Shown one piece after another: positions 23,001 through 34,800 of a stretch of DNA of 64,000 bases (positions are counted from its first letter, which is position 1; the number at the start of each line of letters is the position of its first letter). Source of the DNA: Branchiostoma lanceolatum (Eukaryota; Chordata; Leptocardii; Amphioxiformes; Branchiostomatidae); contig NC_089723.1 of the NCBI RefSeq assembly GCF_035083965.1, positions 29,763,193-29,827,192 on the forward strand, read 5' to 3'. The position numbers and the translations under genes were made by a program. The notes beneath the pieces are model-generated. The model was not told the origin of the DNA and searched no databases. It was given only the letters and a program-made list of their open reading frames with translations.

Positions 23001-25353
23001 AGTGTAGTATTGGTTTATAGTATCAGACCATTAGATCATTTATTGCTGCCTCCAGGTTTGTCCCTGAGCAATTTATTAACCATGTCTGTGTAATGAATTA
23101 TGATCCTACTGTTCCTACAAGTACACAGTCAGGACTCGAAATTCGTTCTTGGAAAAAGGTGCACTGGTGCACCCAACCAAAAAATTGAGGTGCACAAAAT
23201 GAATTTTGGGTGCACAACCCTAAAATAAAGTAGAATGTCAACCAAACTCAATTACAAAGTTTAACACTACTGCCTCAATCTGTTATTCTATTTCTATAGC
23301 TTACTTCAAAACTTTAAACAAGCAATACAGATAAAATACAACAAAGTTTAAATTAATTTTTCTGATACTCAGATTTCATTAATATTTTGTATGATACTAA
23401 TAGTGTACAATAGTTACCTTAACCATATAGCCTACCAAAATATCTAGGTGCACCAGTGCACCCACAGTAAAGAATTAGGTGCACAGTTGAGTTTGGCACA
23501 AAGGTGCACATGCACCCTCTATTTCGAGCCCTGCCAGTCAATGATATAATTATAATGCACAATGTATCTGCATGATGCATTGATCTGGCAATTGCTGTTT
23601 TCCTGACCTCTTTGCAATGTTCATGTTGTTTCAAATCTGGTATATACAGTATCATTATTTCCACCTCTGCCGCCCTCCCGTAGGTACTGTCCCGACGATA
23701 GACCTGGCCTCTCGGTACGAGTGCGGTGCAGTAATCCTGCATTCCCCGCTGATGTCCGGCATGAGGGTGGCGTTCCCCGACACCAAGAGGACCTGGTGCT
23801 TTGACGCCTTCCCCAGGTGAGCTGTGATTGGTTGCGATGGAAGGCTGAAAGCAGCACTCCATAGAGCTGGATATATGGTGGTGAAGCTTGTTAGAAAATA
23901 ATGACTGCCACTGTGTTAATAGTAATACTAGTGGGGGAAAATAAGAGGAACATTTCTGATTTAAAGTTTTAGAAAAAGACGATTGAAAAATCAAGGGCTA
24001 TAGCAATGGAGATGGGTACCACACTAAAATGGCTTATCCGCGTACACCAAGAAGTATGGAAAGGATTTTGATTTGCTGAACGTATCACCATTACTACCAA
24101 GCTTATTAAGGCGGTGTAGCAGACCTTATCAATATTCGTTTGCTTCTGTATTACCATCTGGCACATTTACTATACCTGTAGACAAGCAAATCAATTCCTG
24201 GTTGAAAAGTTTACCATTTGCTGACACCCAGCTCTGTCATAATGAGTTCCCCCAGTCCTCACTGCAATGCATATTGTAATTATTTCAATGTCAGAAAGGT
24301 AACACTAACAGGTCCCCAACAGCAACTAAGTGCTATTCTTATTCTATCCTGCCATTTCTGGATCCCTTCAATTGTTTTAAAGTCCCAGCTAGGAGTCATT
24401 TCTCTCTGTTATTACTCCTAATGTCCCACTTTGCCATGAGAAATTCCCCATGTAACATTCTAGATGATGGCTTAGAGTTGAGTTTTGCTCATAAAAACGC
24501 TGAAAATCTTTTGAGGGTAATCGTAATGTATCTGCCTTTGTATGTAAGAATTAAGTCTATGGTTGCTTGGTTTGGTAGACCAGTGTGCAAGGATTTAGGA
24601 TTTAGTAGGCTTTTTTCTGAGGATTCAAGGTCTTAGTTAGGCCTCTGCTATTGTACTAGCATTTTCTGAAGTGTTCACTGACAGTATGGATAAACTAAGT
24701 TGATTATTAGAGGATAAAGGCCCAGGTTTCCAGGTGAACATATGATGTTTAAGTCTGGCCAAAGAGGCTGACATTTACAAGTAAAAATGTAAATGCAATG
24801 AGATTCAGTCAGCATCATGTACATTAAAACTGAGATTAGTTTCTTCAAAGCCGCTAGAGCACTTACTGTAGTACAGTTGAACCAGTACTTTGTGTAACTC
24901 TACTACTGTATTCAATGCCATTTACACCATGAGGTATGGTTTTATTTTGATCTCAGGTACATACCTGAATTAATGAATGTAGGAAATATGTTATGCCTCC
25001 GTCATAAGTATGCAACATAGATTCTTGCTGGGTTCTAGAATGAATGTATTAATTTTTACATGGTAAGTTAAAAAGTATGCATGTACTGCAGGCATGTGTA
25101 CTGTGGATTTAATTTGACTGTTCTTCCTCCTAGCATTGACAAGATCTCCAAGGTGACGTCGCCCGTTCTTGTCATCCACGGCACCGAAGACGAGGTCATC
25201 GACTTCTCCCACGGCCTGGCGATCTACGAGCGCTGCCCGCGTGCGGTGGAGCCCCTGTGGGTGGAGGGGGCGGGCCACAATGACGTGGAACTGTACGGCC
25301 AGTACCTGGAGAGGTTGAAACAGTTCGTGTCAACAGAGCTGACGCAGCCCTGA
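17015..25353 (+). CDS. ABHD17: ABHD17-type protein depalmitoylase, complete
   Basis: Membrane-anchored serine hydrolase; vertebrate ABHD17A/B/C remove palmitate from N-Ras, PSD-95 and other proteins. Exons 17015-17110, 18079-18496, 23684-23816 and 25134-25353 total 867 nt, 288 residues, the length I expect for ABHD17B. The N-terminus CCLFCCPPC is the cysteine cluster that is itself palmitoylated and holds the enzyme at the membrane. The alpha/beta-hydrolase core shows the oxyanion region [12 protein letters not shown], the nucleophile elbow YGQSIG (Ser170), the acid in GTEDEVID (Asp235) and the base in [11 protein letters not shown] (His264). All triad residues are intact. The fold is broken by introns after residue 32, inside the glycine of GQSIG, and at FPS. 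The 5.2-kb third intron is packed with repeats. Which vertebrate paralogue is closest cannot be told by eye; a single pre-duplication orthologue is plausible. Confidence 0.96.
17550..17770 (+). mobile_element. SINE fragment in ABHD17 intron
   Basis: GGGAAAGGCACTTTACCC, then TTTCCTCACTCGACTCAG, then TTAAAGAACC, in the same order as the element at 36000-36370. Confidence 0.5.
20884..21010. mobile_element. Degenerate family-2 MITE
   Basis: Starts ATTTACCGTAAATC with CCAGTGGTTTTATTTTG inside and ends GTAAATTTAAAACACCAC, a worn version of the 15201-15400 element. Confidence 0.4.
22278..22673. mobile_element. TIR element with internal CCCCTATGCTGTG repeats (about 396 bp)
   Basis: Ends are AGTGTTCTCGCCAG and CTGGTGAGAACACT, inverted with one mismatch in 14. 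Inside, CCCCTATGCTGTG occurs four times (three in the first 90 bp, one just before the right end) and CAGCATAGGGG occurs in reverse. No ORF of transposase size. Confidence 0.7.
23131..23533. repeat. Dispersed repeat, GTGCAC family, copy B
   Basis: Starts GGACTCGAAATTCG and ends CTATTTCGAGCCCTGCC. Terminal GGTGCACTGGTGCACCC and CACCAGTGCACCC blocks form inverted arms. Shares ATGAATTTTGGGTGCACAAC with copy A at 13647-13998. In the ABHD17 intron, 150 bp before exon 3. Confidence 0.65.
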
Positions 25354-25765
25354 CCACCAGGCCCTGGCTGCCACTCTGTAACATGGCATTCTAGTGTGTA
25401 GAACCTACAAGTTATACATATTCCATGTCAAATGGTGTATATATGCATCAAGGGAAGAGGTACCAAATTTGGAGGCGTCAGCTGTGTTTGTTAAACTAAC
25501 AGTTGCACCGCTCCCCGGACGGCTGACACCCCACATCCTGGTTGTAGTGTTTCATTTTTTAATTATAATCAGAGCACTAACAGTGTGTGACCATGTTCTA
25601 AGTGTTGATAAACAAATTTCCCATGCACCCTGTCTTGTGAATCACCAACAGTCATGTGTAGGATTTAAAAAGATGGTGGGAGAAGTTCTTGCCAACTTCC
25701 TGAAGTGGAATACTAGTATTTGGTTCAAAGGGGTTAGGATTTAATGTTTATGTTTGCCAGTAGAA

Positions 25766-25921
25766 CTTTTCACAGATCCCATTGTATCCTGGGAGGTGCA
25801 GGGCACTATGGGTAGTATGGTAAATGCAAACTGTGTCCAGTCTGGTCATGTTAATGGTTTGCCCCCTGCGTTACCCATAATGCCCTGCATCTCCCAGCAT
25901 GCAATGAGATCCACGAAAAGG
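25766..25921. mobile_element. Palindromic MITE, family 1 copy B
   Basis: CTTTTCACAGATCCCATTG at the left and CAATGAGATCCACGAAAAG at the right; CACTATGGGTA and TACCCATAATG pair inside. It lies 412 bp after the ABHD17 stop, so it is probably transcribed in the 3' UTR. Confidence 0.75.
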
Positions 25922-26957
25922 TGTACCTGTTAAATGAGGAAAGAGTTTGGTGCTTACAAACTAACTGGACAGGGATACTGAACGAAACATTTGACTTGTT
26001 GACGGTGTTTGTATGTATATGGGGAATTGGGCTGGTTGTAAAGGTTTTGTAATTAGCATGGGAGGTTGGTATCCCTTCTGGGTGTAGGTTGTTACTAACA
26101 AAATGCCTCTGCCCTTGAGGTGTTGCCAAAAAAAGAGTGTTTGTCTAGGGTATTTCATACTTATGTAGGGGATAACATTGACTCACAGGAATGTACTCCA
26201 GCACTTTGACAGAAATGAAGGAAAAGAAAAGAATCTCTTGACAGTTGTAGAAAATTGTGCATGAAAAAAAAAATTGTGTATGAAATCAAGACTAAGCAAA
26301 CCCAATAGTAAGCTGGCTTCAACTTATTTAGCTGTGTTGTATATATGCTGGGTTTTACTTATTGGAAGCCTCGTACTTATTGGCCCAAAATTAGTCTGTA
26401 ATACAATGTACAAACCCATGCTGCCCATTTCGGTCATGTATAGTCAGAACTTAAAGAATGTAAGACACAAGCTAGCATATATAGAAGTGAGCTGGCTAAG
26501 TTGAGGCCATACATGTATCTGTATACAAGTCCCAAGTACACAGAAGTATCTAATTTCTTTGTCCCGCCATTTGTCGTGTATGTGTCTGTGTGCATGTCAA
26601 CATGTGTGAGCAAAGTTGAGGCCATGTAAGTCTAACAACGAATTATTTTGGTCACCAAAAAATGAAGAAAAATGTTAGCAAGGCCAATCTGGGCAGAATC
26701 ATTGGTAAAAAGAACCGCAATTGGAGGGAAAGGACTTTCAAGTAGATTTGTAGACATGATAAAGACATAATATTTCTACCTTACGTTTCCAATATCGGGG
26801 CATCAAAATTGGGTTTTAATCAAGACTAGAAGATCTGTTTAGACTTGCCTGGCCTTAACTAGTTCTTATTTACACAATGCCTACTCTATGGTGGTGGCTA
26901 TCTCATTCTATGGAAGTACATGTAGTACTACTTTTTTGTTCAATTTGCTGTGTAAGG

Positions 26958-26963
26958 AATAAA
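26958..26963 (+). terminator. Candidate ABHD17 polyadenylation signal
   Basis: AATAAA 1.6 kb after the stop codon; a second candidate is at 28517-28522. Confidence 0.35.
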
Positions 26964-29624
26964 AATATACTTAGCATTTTTGTAAGTTAAGATTGCAGGA
27001 TGACGGGAACTTCTGAGGTATGTCTGTCTCAGGTACATGTTGCATCTCAAACTTTCACATCATATTTGTCTCTTTTGTTATAACTTTCATACTAATCATC
27101 TGTCAATATCAAGGGGTGGACCACAGAAATTTGCTAGCTTGTCCATACTTTTGCCAAGAAAGATCTACAGAATTTTTTTTTACAAATAACACATGCTCTG
27201 GCTTAGTTTCTTTGTCATCTTTATGGTAAACAAAATGCTGGAATTGTGTAAATATGATCTGTATGGTCTACTCTATGTAGTCCCTCCTTGTACAAACAAT
27301 ACCAGAGTTTTGTATCATGTGTTGGCAAGGCATCATTTCAAAGCTTGGATGTATGACTATGAGTACAAAACTGTAAAAGTTCTGTCAAGAGATTCTTGTA
27401 TTGCAGAGATTAATTTTGCAGACTAGATGTTCAGTTGGTTAAGTGTTATAAGAGATTTCTTTTTTTTGTGTCTAAGGTTTGGATTTGCATGCTTTACTCA
27501 AAAAGGAGGCCTAGAATACATCATTGCTCATAGCTCAGCCACTGTTAAAAGGAAGGAAGAGGAGAAAAAGAATAAGACAAACTTTGAACACTTATGTGAT
27601 GATTATGTTTACTTAGAAAATAGAGTAAGAGAAGGAATTGTGTTCATATTATAAGGCTGCACTATGTTAATTCCTTGGTTGTTGGACATTTCTGAAACAA
27701 ACCTGAATTTAGCAAGAAAGCAGATATGTCAGTGTGCCCTTGCATTCTTCATTTTATTTCCAGATGCGAATACATGTTCTGTGCAAATGACTCGCCTGTT
27801 ATATTTTTTGCCCTTTTATTTCCTTGAACCGAGGAATTTTTCCTAGTGTGGCCTTTTAAAGCAAAATTTACTGGTGTGGTACCAAACCCATGCACATCCA
27901 ACATGAAAGGGGTAGGGGCAACAGGAAAATGTGGAAGCAATTGCAGTTTTGGGCGCAACACTTAAGCAATCAATTTTCATTTTCAAGTTGACAGGCAGCT
28001 TATGCAGGTTGGGTGTGGATGGATTAAAGTATTGGCATTTGACCACTCCACTGTGAAAGCCAAGGTCAAGTTATCCCAGATTTCTGTTCACAAGGAGAAA
28101 GATCATGGCATCATACAGGGTTGGCAGATGTTTGTAACATTCTGAAAATTCCTACGAGTTTCTTGATGTGAGTGTCCGACTGTTTATAGTATTTTAAATG
28201 AATTTGACGTAACTTTGATGACTTATTATTAAGTACATTGTCTGGTGTGAAATGAATCATTCCTGTTTAATACCTATGTGTTGTGTTAGAAAAAAGCACT
28301 TCAAAATGGTAGTCAAAGATGTGTTCTCCATTTGTGTGCATCTGTGTAATTTAGCAATGCTCCAAACAAAAGCAAGTTACCCTGTACAAAAGTATTTTGC
28401 CATAGTGCATTTTGTACAAAGTTTTATGAATATTTGAGCACCCCGGATCTAGAAAAGCTCGGAAGAAATATAGACTTTTGGAACATTTCAAGTTAACATC
28501 GAGGAAAGTCTTGTAAAATAAAACTCTCACCTGCTTGTAATGCTTTTGATCCATTTAGACATGGAAAAAAGGTTTTACCACTTAAAAACTACTCATATGA
28601 AAATGACTAAGATGATGATGTATGGAAGGTAATTATAATGACTGCCTCTGTAACAGTCCTAGAATCCCTGTCAGATACCTCAAGTTGTAAATGTACATGT
28701 TTCACACATCTGTCACTTATTGTAGAGTAAGCGCATGTTTTACACTAACAAATACTGGGGACTTGTAAATATGGGAAACTAAAATGAAGATCACCTTTCT
28801 GTGTCAGGCCATGCTGTTTGTACGAGTCATTAAACCAAAAAAAAGTGAACTGGGGTAAGACGTTCATTTCATTGTGATCGTGACTTATCCAACTGTAGAC
28901 CTAACTGCTTGTCAATGCTTTGCTGCTTTTGCCATACAATATTCAATAATCAGTTTTGTAACCAAGTCAGAATAGGGCTGTGTACCTAAACGTACCTAAC
29001 ATCAGGTACATGTACAGACAGAGGTTTAGGTCCTGTACTTGAACCTGAACAACTCAACAAAGTAACCTGTGGTCTCCTATAATGACAGAAACCGTAAATT
29101 GTTACTGTATATTTAGATATTTGGACTTTCAGTACCTCATTCAAGAAATCTACTCTTGCAAGAGGATCTCAAAGCAAAGACGCTGATGTCAATGCCCATT
29201 CAGTGTTTTGGCTTTTTCCCTGCAATGCTAAATCTCATCTTTGTGTAGGAATTACAGGTTTCAGTCACAAAATAAGTATCTGTTTGAGTGTAATCTTATT
29301 TAGGTACCGTACTGGTATTTATCAACATTCATTTTTTTGGACCTGTACCAAAAAGATTTCTGTGATATTGTATTGTTACCCTGTACCTGTGCGCAGCCCT
29401 AGGCAAGAGTAATTCGGACACAGGATGTGAGAGTCCTAAAAAGTGGAGAACCACATCTCAAAATGGAAATGTTCTCATGATTGTTAAACTAAGTAACAGA
29501 AATTTCAGTTTAGTAAGAGTTTTAATTGCTTGCCTGTTGTGGCCATCCACACATACAAAATACTGTTAGGCCGAATGTAACCGCTGGCTGTCATTGCAGG
29601 GCAATGTGGCTATATTTGGCACAG

Positions 29625-29674
29625 GTTAACCAAGGAGGTTATATAGACCTAGGTCTATGTAACCTTCGGTTAAC
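29625..29674. repeat. 50-bp hairpin with no loop
   Basis: Arms GTTAACC..GGTTATATAGACCT and AGGTCTATGTAACC..GGTTAAC meet at the centre (AGACCTAGGTCT) with few mismatches. Confidence 0.65.
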
Positions 29675-30386
29675 TAAGTCAGTATGTGGCATGAAGGTGT
29701 TAGTACCAAATGCTTTACACCAATATAGACTGGCTTGTGTAAAGAAACTCCACTGTCTAAATATTTTTGTTTTCCACAATTGGTGTAGGAAAGCAGCAGG
29801 GCTTCAGACTGGTTGTTTTGATATGTGATTAAGAGCCAAGTGAAAATCTTAAAATATTTTTTGGGTGAAAACCTGTAATACTAACAAAAACAGAAAGGGG
29901 GAGCTTCTAGCAAGGTCTACACAAATGCAAACACAATGTCATGTAAATTGTCAATAATTCTTGATACACATGTAGTTTCACATATGTTTGCAACATTTAG
30001 TAATACATTGGCTTCTGAAATATGAAAATGTTGGCTAACTCTAAACTGCTGGAAACATTAACATACCGGTGCCTGTCCTTCCCTATTGCCTTGGACACAA
30101 AAATGTTTCTGTGGAATCAAATGAATGTTTCTCCCAACTTAAATAATATTTGTAATGTTACAAGAGGCTGTGAATAAGATCTGATGGGATAGAGGTCATG
30201 GAAATCTTCAAGAAAGCCTGATGTGTACACCTCTGTTCATCCCTCAATTCTGGAACCACGACTCACGCTACACAGCGGCTACAGACAATATCTGACCCAT
30301 ACCAAATTTGTACATTAATAACGGTAATAATTGTTACCAATTAGGTTAAAAACAGTCTTCCCTTCTGGTACCACATACATGTAGGC

Positions 30387-30546
30387 CTTGTCACAAATCT
30401 CATTGCATGCTTGGAGACACTATAGGTAGCGCAGGTGTCAACTAACATCATTACCATTTCAGTGCATACTGTGTCTGGTCTATGTTGATGCCATTTGCCC
30501 TGTTCCCCATAGTTCTCTTTTACCATTCAATTTGATCCGTGAAAAT
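30387..30546. mobile_element. Palindromic MITE, family 1 copy C, diverged
   Basis: TCACAAATCTCATTGCATGC at the left and ATTTGATCCGTGAAAA at the right; inside, ACTATAGGTAGCGCAGG and CCCTGTTCCCCATAGT align with copies A and B. Confidence 0.6.
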
Positions 30547-31588
30547 GAACAAAAAGGGTAAAATTTTTGTACATGCAGTGCTGTGTACAGAGCTATTTTG
30601 ATGACTGTATATAATTATAACCTGTGGGTGTTCAGTATTTCGCATATCGCACATGCATAAGATGTTAGAGCTAACAATCAAGTCTTGCTGTGTATATCCC
30701 CTTTTGCTGTAATTCTTCCGACATGTACCATGTGAACTGATACAAGACAGGTTTATTGATTTAAATCTTTCAGACAAGAAATACATTACTAAGTATTTAT
30801 TTTGTTGACTGGATAGTGTTGACTTTGGCATTGTGTGCTGTACATTGACACCTTGCTATTGCTTGTGGGAACTATTCTTTCAATGTGCTGTATTGTTAGC
30901 AGAGTGTGTACTTGTGATCTTTAGGTTTGTATAATTATGCAGGAACCTCACAACAAGGGAAAGTTGTTTTTAAAGACACTGTGTCAGAAGTCATATTTGA
31001 TAAACTGGTAATCATGTTTTTTAACAGCCACACTTTGATGTGTGATTCAGGCATTTTGTTATCATTTAGTCATATACTCCACATTTGTAGTTTTCCATCT
31101 TAAAAAATTATGTTATAATTTAAGCTATTATCAAAAACTTGTATGTAGCCATTACACAAAACTTTAGCTGGTAAAAGGTGAGACAACTAACATCAACTCT
31201 TTTACTGTTCAAAAATTACAGAATCAAATTCCAACTATAACTGAAAAAAGCAGCTTGTCAGTGTAACTGTTTTTAAAATGTTGAAATGAAAACCACTGAT
31301 TTTCCTTTGTTCAGAAACTTAAAGGTTGCCACATTTGACCTACATCTAGCACCTGTAAGTTGAATGATTAAGTACATGAATGCTAAATGTGCTTTCCCTG
31401 TCTAAGAAAATTCACAGGAAAAAGCAACTTTCTTTCCATCTATTCCATTCACTTTCCGTACACTGTCAGACAGTATTGCATTCCTAAGTGTCAATATCAA
31501 TATTACTTAATCTGTTGTGCCCAAATGCATTACAACCATCACATACACAAAGTGTCAAAACTCAGTAAAGAAAAAAATGGGTTCAAAC

Positions 31589-31594
31589 TTTATT
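31589..31594 (-). terminator. Candidate polyadenylation signal of the FASTKD-like gene
   Basis: TTTATT on + (AATAAA on the minus strand) about 220 bp after the stop. Confidence 0.45.
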
Positions 31595-31814
31595 TTTCAT
31601 ACTTCATACACTTTCTACATCATGTGTTTATCAAGAAAAGCACAAAATTGAAAATCACAATTAAAATCATATTACTGATGTTTCGCCCAATGAAACTGAC
31701 AGCAAATATTGGGCAATGAGTAACATTATGACAAGTTACAATACTTATTGCAGTTATGCCCATTACAATATGACAGCAGCAAATGGAAGATTGACATAAC
31801 AAGCATATTTGAGT

Positions 31815-34800
31815 CTACTTGTTATGACCAAATATTTTCTTCCTGAGGTATTCCTTCCTTTCATTGTTAGGGTGCCTGGGTAGCTCTAGCCACTCATAGT
31901 AGGGAATCTGTGAGGAATACAAATGTACCAATATCATTAAACTGCAACAAGCTTTATGTCAATAGTAAAAGGCTATAGGGAATACCAAGAAGAGGCAAAA
32001 AATTGTTCTGTTTCCTGCAATAATTGTAAAAAAATTATATGCAATGTTAAACAAGGCAATCAATTTTTGTCTGTGGGTCTATTTTATCTGTTATTTAACA
32101 TCATTCCATTATGCCTGATACAAAATCAGTTTGACAATTCTCAAGGTTTTTTTTTTCAAAGTTAAGGTGGATTGTACAGTGGCTTAAAAACAGCCATAAA
32201 TTATGTTAATACAGAAGCTTACAAAGGCCAGAAGCTCCAGGGTTCTTATCTGCTACGTATCTGGACCAGCCCCATGAGGTGTAGCCAAAAATGAATCCTC
32301 TACAGAATGCATTCATGGACTCTCACATAGGTGGAATTTTTATAATGCCTTCAAATTGTGGCCAACACCTTTACCCAGGTTCCATCCCTGATGTGTTGGC
32401 TCCTCCCCTGAGGTGTTGCCAAAAGATCTGTGTACTGTAATTCACTTTATCTGCATGGTGGCAAATCTTCACAGTGTAAGGAAAATGGACATTTTCACTG
32501 AACTCTAACTGCACAGTGGTGGCAAGTGATTTACAGTACAGGTGTGTGAAGCTTCATAGATACATGTAACAACAGGTTTTTTCACAGTCATCAGATGATT
32601 AGTTCATGGTACAGAGGTGACCGTGAAAACAGTGAGCATAAAGTGAAAGAAACAAGAATTACAGTATCAGATATACCAAGGAGGTTATACACAGATCTTT
32701 TGGGCGACGCCTCAGGGGAAGACCCTGCTATGTAATGTGTCTGATGCCTGATGTTCTCACCTCTACGACCTGGTACCCCAGCTTCCTGAGTTGTCTCCTC
32801 TTCATCTGATGGACCCCCAGCAGAGAGTGGCTGTTGTAGAGGTGGTGCTTCATACTGGTGACCTGTACGGCCAGTCTGGGGAGGGGGGAGGATTTACATC
32901 ACTGAAGTTCAAGTGTAGACAATACAATTCAACCACTTTTACTAGTATACTAACTAAGACTGAGTTGCAAGTGATAATAAAACCCTTTTTCTGGCCAAAT
33001 GTACTTGAAAATTACATAAAATCTTTTATTTTCAAATTCTGCGTCCTATGACAACAAAGGAATTATGGTCTGTTTATAGGTATGGTGAGTAATGGTTAGG
33101 TGTGAAGCTTTGATGGTGATAATGTTCCCAAAGGATGACAGCATTCATTCCCAAAGGATGACAACAGCCTACAACAGCACAGAGAGCTAATGCTCTCTCT
33201 CCCCACCTTCACGTTTTGACACAAGCGGGATTTCCTAGCTATAAGTAACATGATACTGTGGCCGCCAGTCCCAGGCGCCCGCTTATGACGCAATTTTCAA
33301 ACGACTACAGGAGTCAGTGTAATGCCGTTTTGGGTATATTTAGCATGCATAGATTTAGTATTTTGAATCTTAAATTTTGGTTTCCTTTAAAATTCAACCA
33401 CAATCGTCATTTAATGGCTGATTTTCTGTGGCTATTATTAGACCAAAATTTCCAGCCAATCCAGATTAAGTAATAATGTACCTTGTTATATTTTCTGTGT
33501 CTTGGTTTTCAGGTTCGACTTCCTCTTCCTCCTCCAAACTACTTTCTGATTTTGTACCTGCAGTACAAAAATAATCAACATAAATTATCAAATTGTACAC
33601 TGTGACCAGCTTTAGGCCATGTGATACATAGTTAGAAGGTCAGGCCTGTTGCCAACTTGCCAGTGTCTAATTCAACAAAGTTAAAAGCAACAGGAGAATG
33701 CAAAAGATTTTAACTTTTTCAGAGGTCATAAATTAACATTGAATTGTTTTGCATAATGGTCAGGCATGACTTGACTTTATTTGGGATCCACAATTAGCTT
33801 ACAATATGAATGTAGCTATTCTTCCTGTGGTCCTTGACAACAAACCAACTAAGTTTACAAGTGACTTTTCTTACATTGGGAAGAGCATGATGCAATGAAC
33901 TCTCATGGTAATTACAAGTGGAGAGTAATTAAGTGACAAATCTAAGGACAAAACGTATGCAGACGAAATTTCTTCTTATTGACAAAATGAGTTTTAACAA
34001 TGTTATAATCTATCATCTTCCAATAAAACAAACATTTTCAGAACAACAAGATGTTAACCTTCTTACTGCCGTGAGCCCATTTACAATGTGTAAGACCACT
34101 AAGTTGTATTGGTAACAGCGGGTGTAAGCACACAGATTGTTAAAGCCTCTCACCAGTTAGAACATCAATGAGGTTGTCATCCAGCCGGATGTTTGCTTGT
34201 TTGTTCTTGCCAGGAGGTGTAGAAACAGAACCAGTCATCATCATTGCCTGGTTTGTCTGGTCCACATGGATCTCTATATCTACAGGAATAAACAACAACG
34301 AAACAACAACAGTCATTGTCACTGCATGGTTTGTCTGGTCCACACGTATCTCTAAGGAATTAACAACAACAAAACAACAACAGTCATTGTCACTGCATGG
34401 TTTGTCTGGTCCACATGTATCTCTATATCTACAGGAATAAACAACAACAAATCTAAAACAACAAACAGTCATTGCCACTGCCTGGTTTGTCTGGTCCACA
34501 TGTATCTCTATATCTACAGGATCAAACAACAACAAAACAACAACCAGTCATCATCACCGCCTGGTTTGTCTGGTTCCGATGTATCTCTATATCTACAATA
34601 AAAAATATATCAATAGAATTCCAAAATCTTGCAGGATTTCCAGTGTAACAGGCCAAATGTACCCATGGCAAGAATATAGATCTACCTGGGCCTATTCTGT
34701 CGGGGGTTTATTCTGAACTGTTACACTGGTTTACATGTAATTTGTATAGTCTACATTTTTACAGTGATTGTCTTGTTGACTGCTCCAATCATTTTTAACC

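Larger units (their letters stand above)
18497..23683 (+). other. ABHD17 third intron
   Basis: Holds the TIR element at 22278-22673, the GTGCAC repeat at 23131-23533, a degenerate family-2 MITE near 20884-21010 and a weak tRNA-like segment near 19856-19885 (GTACTCAGTGGTAGGGCATC). I see no coding exon. Confidence 0.65.
25354..31588 (+). other. ABHD17 3' UTR and convergent intergenic region
   Basis: About 6 kb, AT-rich, without a supported exon on either strand. Candidate plus-strand AATAAA signals are at 26958-26963 and 28517-28522; either could end the ABHD17 message. Holds MITE copies at 25766 and 30387 and a perfect-centre hairpin at 29625-29674. A small ncRNA cannot be excluded. Confidence 0.55.

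Noticed and set aside
23419-23994. 191-codon open frame on the minus strand
   Set aside because: It lies antisense to ABHD17 exon 3, with low-complexity and repeat-derived ends; it is a shadow of the coding strand.
34168-34440. Plus-strand 90-codon ORF
   Set aside because: It is the reverse of the tandem repeat in the FASTKD-like gene and exists only because the units repeat.
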